Of a stretch of 61,551 nt of DNA, positions 8,955 to 17,171 are shown piece after piece. Each line of letters starts with the position of its first letter. Position 1 is the stretch's first letter. The position numbers were made by a program, and so were the translations under genes. Source of the stretch: an uncultured Oscillospiraceae bacterium (GTDB lineage Bacteria > Bacillota > Clostridia > Oscillospirales > Ruminococcaceae); contig CAJUSD010000017.1 of NCBI GenBank assembly GCA_910589145.1, positions 1-61,551 on the forward strand, given 5' to 3'. The notes under the pieces are model-generated. The model saw nothing but the letters and a program-made list of their open reading frames with translations. It was not told where the DNA came from and did not search any database.

Positions 8955-8989
8955 GAAAAAGGCGTTCCCGCCGGTAAAGTAGGAACGCC
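8955..8989 (-). terminator. Attenuating terminator between binding protein and permeases
   Basis: Read on the minus strand, GGCGTTCC arms (8982-8989 with 8961-8968) enclose a 13-base loop and are followed by TTTTTCC. Its place between the lipoprotein and permease genes fits partial termination, a common way to make more binding protein than permease. Confidence 0.7.
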
Positions 8990-9030
8990 CTTTTATGACA
9001 GGAAAGGCAATCTCCAATAAAGAGGCGGGA

Positions 9031-10635
9031 TTATTTGCCGCCTGCCGCTTTATAAGCGTCAGAATATTCCTTGATGATATTGTCGCCGCCCTGGGCCCTC
9101 CACTGTGCAACCACAGCATTAAAGCCGTCCAGGTCAAGCGCACCGATAATATACTTGTCCCTTGCATCATAGATCATCTGATCCAGGGTTCCGCCCAAAG
9201 AGCTTTGGGTTTCAGAAATAAATGGATTTACTACATTAGGAATAGCGTAAGGCTCGTTGGCTGCAATATTGTCCAGAACTTTTTTCTGAAGGTATTCATA
9301 ATTGGCAGTGCGCTTGTTGTCAGACCAGTTGAGCTGGAGCTGTCCAAAGTCTCCGCAGACAGTGGAGAAGTCCTCGCGGTTGATAAGGTCAATGGTTCCG
9401 TCGGATTTTACGGTAAAGTGGTCGCCCTCTACGCCGTATCCAGTCAGCTCCTGCATGGCCTGGTCTTCCATTTTATCAAAGAAGCCAAGAACTTTCAGCA
9501 GGTCGTCCTCGCTTTTAACCGCCTTTTTGGACATCATATACATGCCTTTCCAGCCGGAGGTAGGGTAACAACGATAACTTCCGTCAATTTTAGATTTAAT
9601 CAGAGTGAAAAAGTCGTTTTCCGCTTCGGGAATGGTCTTTTTGATGTTCTGTACACTTTGTCCGTAGGAATCGTACATAGACATATAGAACATTCCGCAT
9701 TGGCCGGAAGACCAGTATTCATAGATGTTATTTTTGGAGGCAGAGGGATAATCCTGATTCATGGCCTTTTCTGCGTAAATTTTGCGGAAAAAGTCCATAG
9801 CGTCAATATAGGGTTGGGTCATAAAGGTAGGTTGTACGCCGCCGTTTCCGTCAGCTTCCCACTCGTTGCCGCCGCCCATGGCAATTACCATGCTGTGGAA
9901 TTGGAGTTTAACCGCAATATCCGCAGCCATTGCCAGGCCAAAGGTGTCATCCTTCCCATTGCCGTCAGGATCATTAAAGGTAAAAGCATGGATTACATTA
10001 TAAAGTTCATCCAGGGTGGTAGGTTCGGCCAGCCCCAACTTATCCAGCCAATCTTTGCGGTAGTGCCAGCCGCTCCTTGCCAGGTCTGCGGATTTGTACA
10101 GGCTGTATATTTTGCCGTCATAGGAAACATTGTTGGCAACGTCCTTATTCATTTTGCTCAGGTTGGGATACTGCTGTAAATAGTCATCTTTAATTTCCCA
10201 GAACACACCGCCATTGACTGCCTGTACAATAACAGGGGCTTTATTGTCGCGGACAGCTGTCACCATAGGCAGGTCATTGGAGGCAACCAGAATATTGATG
10301 TTTTCATCAAAACCAGCGGAGGGCTTCCAGGTAATATTCAATTTGGTATTGGTGTACTCCTCTATCTGTTTCCAGACAGGGGATTCTGGCTTTTGCATCT
10401 CAGTTGCAAAAGTTTGGGCTAAAATACTGATGGCAAATGGTTCTTCACTGGCTGACTGGGAGCCTGGAGAAGCGGGGGCATTGGAATCTGCCGCAGAAGA
10501 AGGGGCATTGCCGGACGGTGCTGTACTTCCAAGGGCAGAACTGGATGAAGAAGGAGTGCTGCTGCATCCGGCTATCATACTGGTAAACATTGCGCCTGCA
10601 CATACTGCGGCGAGAACTTTTTTTAGTTGTTTCAT
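9031..10635 (-). CDS. Extracellular sugar-binding lipoprotein (LplA/family 1-like)
   Basis: A 534-residue substrate-binding protein. Lipoprotein signal: MKQLKK, a hydrophobic core, then the lipobox MIAGC with C24 to be lipidated, followed by a long Ser/Pro/Ala linker to about residue 65. The large size and segments such as DDYLQQYPNLSKMNKD and YRKDWLDKLGL are typical of LplA/YtcQ-type binding proteins. ATG follows TGAGGAGG. It is the first gene of the uptake operon and is divergent from the membrane AraC regulator, which is likely to control it. Confidence 0.9.
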   Translation of the reverse strand: MKQLKKVLAAVCAGAMFTSMIAGCSSTPSSSSSALGSTAPSGNAPSSAADSNAPASPGSQSASEEPFAISILAQTFATEMQKPESPVWKQIEEYTNTKLNITWKPSAGFDENINILVASNDLPMVTAVRDNKAPVIVQAVNGGVFWEIKDDYLQQYPNLSKMNKDVANNVSYDGKIYSLYKSADLARSGWHYRKDWLDKLGLAEPTTLDELYNVIHAFTFNDPDGNGKDDTFGLAMAADIAVKLQFHSMVIAMGGGNEWEADGNGGVQPTFMTQPYIDAMDFFRKIYAEKAMNQDYPSASKNNIYEYWSSGQCGMFYMSMYDSYGQSVQNIKKTIPEAENDFFTLIKSKIDGSYRCYPTSGWKGMYMMSKKAVKSEDDLLKVLGFFDKMEDQAMQELTGYGVEGDHFTVKSDGTIDLINREDFSTVCGDFGQLQLNWSDNKRTANYEYLQKKVLDNIAANEPYAIPNVVNPFISETQSSLGGTLDQMIYDARDKYIIGALDLDGFNAVVAQWRAQGGDNIIKEYSDAYKAAGGK

Positions 10636-11052
10636 TAGACGACCTCCTCAAGTGTTTTGTTCTATCATACATCTTTGATATTGTAGGAAATGTCCGCTAT
10701 AGGTGAACAATGTTTTAGCGGCTATCCTGGTTCCACTTTAACGTGGCAGCGGCAAATTTACAATAATCATTTAAGAGAGGGGATATAAAATAACCGGTTT
10801 TATATGGATTTCCTGTAAAATGCCATGCTCATTTCTTATGAAAAATTTAGAAAAGCAACGGGAACCAGGGTTGGAAATGCGTATTTTTATGCTCATTTCT
10901 TTTGTTTTTCAGGTTTTTCTCAAATGATATGATTTATGTCTGGAATTTCCTGCAAAAAAGCATTTGTTTCATTCCCAGACACATGATATAATGAAAGAAG
11001 CAGAAAAATCGGTTCATTAAAAAATCAGCAGCGCTGTGGCAGGAGGCTGACT
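10636..11052. other. Divergent regulatory region between transporter and regulator
   Basis: 417 bases without a gene. It must hold the transporter promoter on the minus strand and the regulator promoter on the plus strand. The direct sequence TATGCTCATTTCTT..T occurs around 10822-10842 (as ATGCTCATTTCTTATG) and 10888-10903 (as ATGCTCATTTCTTTTG), about 65 bases apart. Such a repeated 13-mer (ATGCTCATTTCTT) is a candidate binding site for the AraC-type regulator; this is inference. Confidence 0.5.
10964..10992 (+). promoter_or_regulatory. Sigma-A type promoter of the AraC-type regulator
   Basis: TTGTTT (10964-10969) and TATAAT (10987-10992) with a 17-base spacer, about 60 bases upstream of the regulator start. 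Confidence 0.7.
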
Positions 11053-13389
11053 ATGGACATCCGCTCTTTTTTCCGAAAGCCTAAAATCCTTTCCAAATTT
11101 CTTATTTTTGGCTGTATTCTATCAGTAGTCCCGGTAGTAATTTTCAGCCTTTTTTGTTATGTAAGCGTTACCCGGCAGATCACGGCCAATGTTGACATGG
11201 TAGAAGAAAAACTTCTTTCTTCCACCCAGGCGGTGATTGAAAAGAAACTGTCCCATATTGACCAAAGCATATACGAGCTGAGCGTCCTTCCCTCTACATT
11301 GGAATCCCTGCAGCTGTCAGTATTTAAATACAACTGGACGACCTTTTCCAATGTCAACGGCCTGCGGCGGAGGATCAATGAAACGCAGGCCCTGATTGAA
11401 AAAGAAAATATTACCGCCAATGTGACTTTAATTAGCGAACTTGGAGGCTGGGTGCTGGACAGTTCTGGTTTCTTTCAAAAGGAAGTACAAAGGGTTCAGC
11501 CAATCCTGGATTTGGCATCCCATGCCCAGTACCCTGACGAATCCCTGGTGAAAACCAAACTGGGAACCATAGTTCTGGGGCAGGATGACAATCTTTATAT
11601 GATACGGGCTGTAAATAATTCCTCGGCTGCAGTTTTCGGGATTTTTGTAGTAGAAATTCCAAAAAACCAGCTTTTTGATGCAAGCTGCCAGGAAAGCGGA
11701 GCAGAAAATCTTCTGGTTCTGGATCATGTGGGGGAGCAGGTTTCTTTTTTTCTTTCCTCCGAACCTGACAGCCCTGTTCTGGATAACACGGAATTTCTCA
11801 CCCGATATCATGGATATTTTGAACAGCCAAAAGGCGAACATTTTACTGCTTCCATCAGCGGAAAGAAATGGGGCATTACCCGTCTTTCCTCTGATTATGT
11901 GGATTGGCAGTTTTGTTCTTTTACTCCATATGGACGGCTGCATTTGGAGTCTACCTTTTTTACTGCCACCCTGCTCGCCATCGCAATCTCTATTATTTTT
12001 GTAGCCCTTTACTCACTGAATGCCTTTACAACCCGCATTTACCGGCCTATGGAGGAACTGATCGCCAGCGTCCGCAGGCAGGACATTCCAGGAGAGGGTA
12101 TCGTAGAAGATGCAGCCTGTGATGAGTTTTCCGTCCTTTCCCACTATATGGACTCTATGAGGGAATCCAACCAGCTTTTGGAAACCATGCTGGGAGAGCA
12201 GAAAGGACAAGTTGAAAATTTATTTTTCCTCAATCTGTTGGATGGGAGAATTTCTGAACAGCAAATTGAGGATAGGTGCTGTTTCCTTTCAATTTCAGCA
12301 AATGAGAAATGGTTTTTTCTTTCCCTGTATAAAATTGAGAACTCTACTGACTCCGACTTTCGTATGATGGATACTGACCTCATCCTCTTTGCTGTAAAGA
12401 ACATTGCAGACGAGCTTTTTTCCAATCAAAAAATACTTTTTTCTTCGATTCGGGGAAATGGGTTCCTTATCCTTCATCGTTCGGCTTCCCCTATCTCCCA
12501 GGCTGCCCGTGCCGAAACCGAAAAGATGTGCAATGAACTTTTGCATATGGTGCTTTGTACGCTGCATATCCAGCTTGCAGCGGGAATCAGCGATCCTTAT
12601 GGAAATCTTTCTGGTACCCATCTGGCATTCCTCCACGCTAGGGAAGCCCTCAAATACCCCAGCAATGCCAGTGGAGGTTCTGTCCGCTTTTACGATGGAA
12701 TCGACAAACAAATACAATCCCAATTCCTTTTTCCAAAACAGACGCTGGATTCATTAATGGCGGCACTGAAAGCCAGGGATGGGGAAAAATGCACTATGCT
12801 TTTACATGATTATATTGATCTGCTTTTCCGCCAGCCAGTCCCTTATGGAGAGTTTGAATATGCTATGGCAAAACTGATGATTACTGTCAGTGAGTTTCTT
12901 CGTGAAAAGGAGATTTCCGCTGGCACAGAATCCCCTAAGCCCCCGGAATTATCTGAACTGCTCCAATTAGGTTACAGCCGGGATGTGGAGGCTTGGCTGT
13001 TATCTAAACTTATCCACCCAGCGCTTGCCATACAAACGGAACACCCCAAGGCATCTGTTGCCCAGCAGGTGTCAGAGATTATCCATCAAGAATATAACAC
13101 GCCGTTGACGTTGGAGTACTGCGCTTCCAAAATTGGATACCATCCTTCCTATGTCAGCAGAATTTTTCGCCAGCAGATGGGATATAGTTTTAAGGAGTAT
13201 CTTTATTTATATCGAATTGAGCAGGCAAAAAGGCTTTTGGCCCAAAGTAATATGAAAATCCAGGAGATCAGCAATCATTTGTGCTATAATAATCCTCAGA
13301 ACTTTATTCGGGTATTTAAGAAGGTGGAGGGAGTTACTCCAGGAGAATATCGGATGGAGGCGCAGAAGAAAAAGGAAGCAGTTACTTAG
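11053..13389 (+). CDS. Membrane-bound AraC-family regulator with extracytoplasmic sensor
   Basis: 778 residues. TM1 is about 17-39, an extracellular sensor region spans about 40-297, TM2 is about 298-320, then a cytoplasmic linker and a C-terminal double helix-turn-helix AraC domain over roughly the last 100 residues (ASKIGYHPSYVSRIFRQQMG, ending in NNPQNFIRVFKKVEGVTPGEY). This architecture is known in Firmicutes next to Lpl/Ytc-type sugar importers and probably lets an outside sugar or the loaded binding protein change transcription directly, without a kinase. It is divergent from such an importer and upstream of malQ. Its stop codon coincides with the edge of a repeat element. Confidence 0.9.
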   Translation: MDIRSFFRKPKILSKFLIFGCILSVVPVVIFSLFCYVSVTRQITANVDMVEEKLLSSTQAVIEKKLSHIDQSIYELSVLPSTLESLQLSVFKYNWTTFSNVNGLRRRINETQALIEKENITANVTLISELGGWVLDSSGFFQKEVQRVQPILDLASHAQYPDESLVKTKLGTIVLGQDDNLYMIRAVNNSSAAVFGIFVVEIPKNQLFDASCQESGAENLLVLDHVGEQVSFFLSSEPDSPVLDNTEFLTRYHGYFEQPKGEHFTASISGKKWGITRLSSDYVDWQFCSFTPYGRLHLESTFFTATLLAIAISIIFVALYSLNAFTTRIYRPMEELIASVRRQDIPGEGIVEDAACDEFSVLSHYMDSMRESNQLLETMLGEQKGQVENLFFLNLLDGRISEQQIEDRCCFLSISANEKWFFLSLYKIENSTDSDFRMMDTDLILFAVKNIADELFSNQKILFSSIRGNGFLILHRSASPISQAARAETEKMCNELLHMVLCTLHIQLAAGISDPYGNLSGTHLAFLHAREALKYPSNASGGSVRFYDGIDKQIQSQFLFPKQTLDSLMAALKARDGEKCTMLLHDYIDLLFRQPVPYGEFEYAMAKLMITVSEFLREKEISAGTESPKPPELSELLQLGYSRDVEAWLLSKLIHPALAIQTEHPKASVAQQVSEIIHQEYNTPLTLEYCASKIGYHPSYVSRIFRQQMGYSFKEYLYLYRIEQAKRLLAQSNMKIQEISNHLCYNNPQNFIRVFKKVEGVTPGEYRMEAQKKKEAVT

Positions 13390-13491
13390 AGCCTGCCCTT
13401 GCCGGGCGACAGCCTGCGGAAAATCGCCTTGTTTGGCAAAAAATCTGACTGCGCAGCCTGGGCGCGTTTCATTCTGGGATAAGCTCTTAAG
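13386..13491. repeat. Degenerate MITE-like element
   Basis: Imperfect ends CTTAGAGC (13386-13393) and GCTCTTAAG (13483-13491) flank an interior (GCCTGCGGA, TCGCCTTG, GGCAAAAAATC) that resembles, in reverse orientation, the interior of the intact element at 33628-33789. It abuts the stop codon of the AraC-type regulator. Confidence 0.55.
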
Positions 13492-13677
13492 CGTTTTCTG
13501 AATCATGGGGAACCAATATAATTTAAAAATCCCCCATTCTTTCAGGCAGAGGGGCTTCTGTAAACTCTTTGGATAAAATCGTTCCGTTTTCACACAATAT
13601 ATAGGAATACCCATCGGTTTAAATCATTTTGGGGCTTAGGCGGAAGCTGGCCCGTTTGAAAAAGGAGATAAGCGTTT

Positions 13678-15186
13678 ATGAACCGTACAGCAGGAATATT
13701 GCTCGCTGTTTCCAGTCTGCCGTCAAAATATGGAATCGGCTGTTTTTCTCAAAGTGCATATCACTTTATAGACTGGCTTCGGGATGCTGGGCAGACTGAT
13801 TGGCAGATACTTCCATTGGGGCCGACTGGGTATGGGGATTCCCCTTATCAATCCTTTTCTACATTTGCCGGCAACCCATATTTTATTGATTTAGAGGAAT
13901 TGGTAAAAGAAGGTGTTCTTTCAGAGGAGGAATGCTGCAATGCAGATTTTGGAGCAGACCCAGGCAGGGTAGATTATGAAAAAATATATCTTAACCGGCT
14001 TCCTTTGTTACACAAGGCTTTTAAGCGGAGCAATATAATCCAGCAGTCAGAATACCGGGTGTTTGTGGAAGAAAATAAATGGTGGCTGTCAGATTATGCG
14101 CTGTTTATGGCGCTCAAAAGCCGCTTTGGCGGTAAATCCTGGAGCGAATGGCCGGAAAAATTCCGTCTCCGTCAGAAGGGCATTTTGGAACGCTGCCACA
14201 GGGAATTACATTCAGAGGTTGAATTCCAGCAATATCTTCAATTTCAATTTTTTCGCCAGTGGACAGCATTAAAAAGCTATGCCAACCGCCAGGGAATCCA
14301 AATCATTGGGGACATTCCCATCTATGTGGCAATGGACAGTGCCGATGTGTGGGCTAATCCAAAACTGTTTCGCTTGGACAAACAAAACTGTCCTGTTGCG
14401 GTGGCAGGATGTCCGCCGGATGGTTTTTCCGCCGACGGCCAGTTATGGGGAAATCCGCTGTACCGCTGGGAATATCACCGGGAAACCAATTACACATGGT
14501 GGATATCCCGGCTCCGGCACTGCTTCCAAATGTACGATGTAACCCGTATTGACCATTTCCGCGGATTTGACGAATATTATGCCATTCCCTTTGGCGAAAA
14601 AACCGCAGTGAACGGATGCTGGGAAAAAGGGGTGGGGCTTGATCTGTTCCGTCGGGCTGAACAGGCTCTGGGGCGGCATGAAGTAATTGCGGAGGATTTA
14701 GGCTATGTTACAGACTCCGTTCGTCAAATGGTACGGGACAGCGGTTTTCCCAGCATGAAGGTTCTGGAGTTTGCCTTTGATTCCAGAGATACAGGGGCCG
14801 CTAACGATTATCTGCCCCACAATTATATGGAAAACTGCGTTGCCTATACAGGCACCCATGACAATGAAACACTTACAGGATGGTTAGACAGCATTACAAC
14901 GGAGGAAAGGCAGGCTGTGCGGGAGTATTTGGGGGATTTTTATACACCTAAGGAGAAACTTTATAAAGGCTTAATTGCTTTGGTTATGCGCAGTAATGCG
15001 AAAAGCTGCATTATTCCAATGCAGGATTACCTTGGTTTAGATAATCAGGCGAGGATGAATACACCGTCAACAGTTGGAATAAATTGGAAATGGCGATTGG
15101 GAAAATCAGATTTGACAGATGCGCTGCAGAAGGAAGTGAGGCAATTAACAATACGCTGCGGACGAATCAGCCAATCGTTTCAATAA
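13678..15186 (+). CDS. malQ: 4-alpha-glucanotransferase (amylomaltase)
   Basis: Transfers glucan segments between maltodextrins (GH77) in cytoplasmic maltodextrin or glycogen metabolism. 502 residues is the normal bacterial length. Family landmarks: GILLAVSSLPSKYGIGCF at the N-terminus, GDIPIYVAMDSADVW, nucleophile D292 (RIDHFRGFDEYYAIP), acid/base E339 (VIAEDLGYVT) and D395 (GTHDNETLTGW). ATG follows AAAGGAG. It lies downstream of the membrane AraC regulator, so the adjacent importer may bring in maltodextrin-like sugars, though this remains inference. Confidence 0.96.
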   Translation: MNRTAGILLAVSSLPSKYGIGCFSQSAYHFIDWLRDAGQTDWQILPLGPTGYGDSPYQSFSTFAGNPYFIDLEELVKEGVLSEEECCNADFGADPGRVDYEKIYLNRLPLLHKAFKRSNIIQQSEYRVFVEENKWWLSDYALFMALKSRFGGKSWSEWPEKFRLRQKGILERCHRELHSEVEFQQYLQFQFFRQWTALKSYANRQGIQIIGDIPIYVAMDSADVWANPKLFRLDKQNCPVAVAGCPPDGFSADGQLWGNPLYRWEYHRETNYTWWISRLRHCFQMYDVTRIDHFRGFDEYYAIPFGEKTAVNGCWEKGVGLDLFRRAEQALGRHEVIAEDLGYVTDSVRQMVRDSGFPSMKVLEFAFDSRDTGAANDYLPHNYMENCVAYTGTHDNETLTGWLDSITTEERQAVREYLGDFYTPKEKLYKGLIALVMRSNAKSCIIPMQDYLGLDNQARMNTPSTVGINWKWRLGKSDLTDALQKEVRQLTIRCGRISQSFQ

Positions 15187-15193
15187 AGAAAAT

Positions 15194-15229
15194 AGCTATG
15201 TGGGTACACTAGGTTGTGCCCACATAGCT
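15194..15229. terminator. Hairpin after malQ
   Basis: An 11-bp perfect stem, AGCTATGTGGG (15194-15204) with CCCACATAGCT (15219-15229), directly follows malQ. No U tract follows, so it may be a 3' stabiliser preceding the true terminator. Confidence 0.45.
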
Positions 15230-15254
15230 GCTTTGAAAAACAACATATTGTAAA

Positions 15255-15286
15255 AGGGACAGCTTTAGGCTGTCCCTAACTTTTTT
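15255..15286. terminator. Bidirectional terminator between malQ and the AbrB-type gene
   Basis: Stem AGGGACAGC (15255-15263) with GCTGTCCCT (15269-15277), loop TTTAG, followed by AACTTTTTT on the plus strand and by TTTTAC on the minus strand. It can end both malQ and the converging regulator gene. Confidence 0.85.
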
Positions 15287-15524
15287 ACACCATCATTTCA
15301 TCTTTACAGGCTTTACAGATATTCTTCCCTTTAAACCCAATAATTTCATCAGAACTTCCGCAAAAGATACAGGTTGGCTCATATTTTTTCAATACGATTT
15401 CGTCCTGTTCCACGAAAACTTCAAGGTAATCCTTTTCGCTGATGCCCAGAGTTCTTCTAAGTTCAATAGGTAGAACAATCCGGCCTAGTTCATCTACTTT
15501 TCTGACAATTCCCGTTGCTTTCAT
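15285..15524 (-). CDS. AbrB/SpoVT-family transition-state or sporulation regulator
   Basis: A 79-residue DNA-binding protein. The N-terminal swapped-hairpin AbrB domain reads MKATGIVRKVDELGRIVLPI and continues with ELRRTLGI. A C-terminal four-cysteine element (CIFCGS, then CKAC) may bind zinc. An open frame extends eight codons upstream, but AAGGAAGGA fits the internal ATG at 15524 and would overlap the longer version, so I use the shorter start. Small AbrB proteins like this control entry to stationary phase or sporulation in Firmicutes. The neighbouring spmAB genes fit that theme. Confidence 0.9.
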   Translation of the reverse strand: MKATGIVRKVDELGRIVLPIELRRTLGISEKDYLEVFVEQDEIVLKKYEPTCIFCGSSDEIIGFKGKNICKACKDEMMV

Positions 15525-15895
15525 GTCTAATCCTTCCTTTTTCGACATTAATAACTGTAAAATGGCGGAAAAAATATTTTCCTTAAATTCCCTATCCCAT
15601 TATAATATACAATGAAATGTGTTAAATGTCAATGAGTCTTTAATAGAATTTCTAAAAATTTGAAAATTTTTTCATAAATTTCCTGAATTATGAATATATT
15701 ACCATGAAAATGTGTTACAGTCTACAATTTGTTAAGATATAGCATTTTTATTCTTATTTTTCAAAGGGGGAGGAATCATTGGCATCAAAGATAAAATCGG
15801 CAGAAGACACTAAAATCCAATAGGTAAAACACATAAAAATTACAGTTAAAGAAAGGTAAATTTTCATAAATGAGAGAACCAGGAGGAGAGTAATA
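15525..15895. other. AT-rich divergent region between abrB-type gene and spmA
   Basis: 371 bases with no credible gene. It carries the promoter of the AbrB-type gene (listed separately) and must carry the spmA promoter. The stretch 15640-15740 is very AT-rich. I see no hairpin terminator. Confidence 0.5.
15604..15632 (-). promoter_or_regulatory. Promoter of the AbrB-type gene
   Basis: On the minus strand TTGACA (15632-15627) and TATATT (15609-15604) are 17 bases apart, about 75 bases upstream of the start codon. A consensus -35 indicates a strong sigma-A promoter. Confidence 0.75.
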
Positions 15896-16522
15896 TTGCT
15901 AAATCGTATATTTTTAGGGATGTTGACCGTTTCATTGGTTGCAGGGCTCATTTTAGGCCGGGGAGAAGCTTTGACAGAATCGCTGTTGGAAGAATCCACT
16001 GGGGCAGTAAAGCTTGCAATTGAAATGGCTGGTGTTTTATGTCTTTGGGGAGGTTTAATGAAGGCGGCAGAGAAGGCGGGACTTGCCGCAGTAATTGGCA
16101 GATTTTTTTCTCCATTGACAAAACGGCTTTTTCCCAAGCTTAGTAAAAAGGAGCTAAAAGACGGCAAACCCGCAGAAGGTTCTGCGCTGGAGGCAATTAC
16201 ATTAAATCTTTCTGCGAATTTCCTTGGCTTGGGAAATGCAGCTACACCATTAGGAATAACCGCAATGGAACGGATGGCGGCATCATCTCCCGAAAGCCAT
16301 TGCGCTACAGATGAAATGGTAATGTTTTTGGTTTGTAATACTGCTGCTGTTCAGCTATTTCCTTCCACTCTTGCGGCGGTACGCCAGGCGGCAGGAGCGG
16401 CTCATCCCTTAGATGTCCTTCCAGCAGTTTGGGCATCCTCCTTGATGACACTGGCGGCTTCTTTGGGGACTGCCTATATTATGTCCCGCCTACACCAAAG
16501 AAAAGGAGAAAAAATAAAATGA
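15896..16522 (+). CDS. spmA: Spore maturation protein A
   Basis: A 208-residue membrane protein with a nucleoside-recognition (Gate) fold, needed for dehydration of the spore core in Bacillus. Recognisable segments are LNRIFLGMLTVSLVAG at the N-terminus and the ANFLGLGNAATPLGITAMER loop, whose GLGNAATPLG is diagnostic. The start is TTG after AGGAGGAGAG. It overlaps spmB by four bases (ATGA). A short basic C-terminus follows the last hydrophobic span. The pair marks the organism as a spore former. Confidence 0.93.
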   Translation: MLNRIFLGMLTVSLVAGLILGRGEALTESLLEESTGAVKLAIEMAGVLCLWGGLMKAAEKAGLAAVIGRFFSPLTKRLFPKLSKKELKDGKPAEGSALEAITLNLSANFLGLGNAATPLGITAMERMAASSPESHCATDEMVMFLVCNTAAVQLFPSTLAAVRQAAGAAHPLDVLPAVWASSLMTLAASLGTAYIMSRLHQRKGEKIK

Positions 16523-17058
16523 ATGGATTGACCTCTTGGTTCCTGTCCATAGGAGGATGGGTCATGCCGGTGCTGTTTTGTGGAATTATGTTGTATAGCG
16601 GTGTGAAAAAAGTAGATGTTATGTCTTCCTTTCTGGAAGGGGCTTGGGAGGGGCTGCAAACCGCTGCTAAACTGATTCCTACCTTGGTTGCCCTTCTCTG
16701 TGCAATCGGGATGCTGCGGTCATCAGGTGCGCTGGAACTGATTACAAAGCTATTGGAACCTGCTGCCCGCCTTTTAGGAATTCCTACGGAAACACTTCCG
16801 TTGGCTTTAATGCGTCCCATTTCCGGGAGTGGTTCCCTGGCTATGCTGCGGGAGGTTTTGCAGGCATATGGACCGGACAGCCTTCCGGGAAGGGCTGCCT
16901 CTGTGATGTATTGTTGTGGAGATACCGCATTTTATATTATACCGGTTTATTGCAGCACCATAAAAATTACGGATTACAGATATGCCCTTCCTGCTGCCCT
17001 GGCTGGTTGTTTTGTTGGAACACTTTGCAGTGTTTGGACAGTAAAATTATTTTTTTAG
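16519..17058 (+). CDS. spmB: Spore maturation protein B
   Basis: A 179-residue partner of SpmA, also a Gate-domain membrane protein. MRPISGSGSLAMLREVLQAY and CCGDTAFYIIPVYCSTI are the family signatures. The open frame begins earlier (16429), but ATG 16519 has AAAAGGAGA and gives the normal SpmB N-terminus (MNGLTSWFLSIGGWVMPVL), overlapping the spmA stop by ATGA. Translationally coupled to spmA; likely expressed during sporulation. Confidence 0.93.
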   Translation: MNGLTSWFLSIGGWVMPVLFCGIMLYSGVKKVDVMSSFLEGAWEGLQTAAKLIPTLVALLCAIGMLRSSGALELITKLLEPAARLLGIPTETLPLALMRPISGSGSLAMLREVLQAYGPDSLPGRAASVMYCCGDTAFYIIPVYCSTIKITDYRYALPAALAGCFVGTLCSVWTVKLFF

Positions 17059-17171
17059 GGGAAATATTACATATAAAGAGGGACTCTTTCCCTAACAGAA
17101 AGAATCCCTTCAGTAATAAATATTGAGATAAATTGTTTCAGTCCATGCCTGGAAATTTCACAGGGAAGGAT

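Noticed and set aside
8995..10179. 394-codon open frame on the plus strand opposite the binding lipoprotein
   Set aside because: It is antisense to a clearly homologous lipoprotein gene, has no ribosome site or recognisable domain, and reflects codon bias of the real gene.
15754..16167. Minus-strand open frame across the start of spmA
   Set aside because: It is antisense to a well-matched spmA and its product has no recognisable features.
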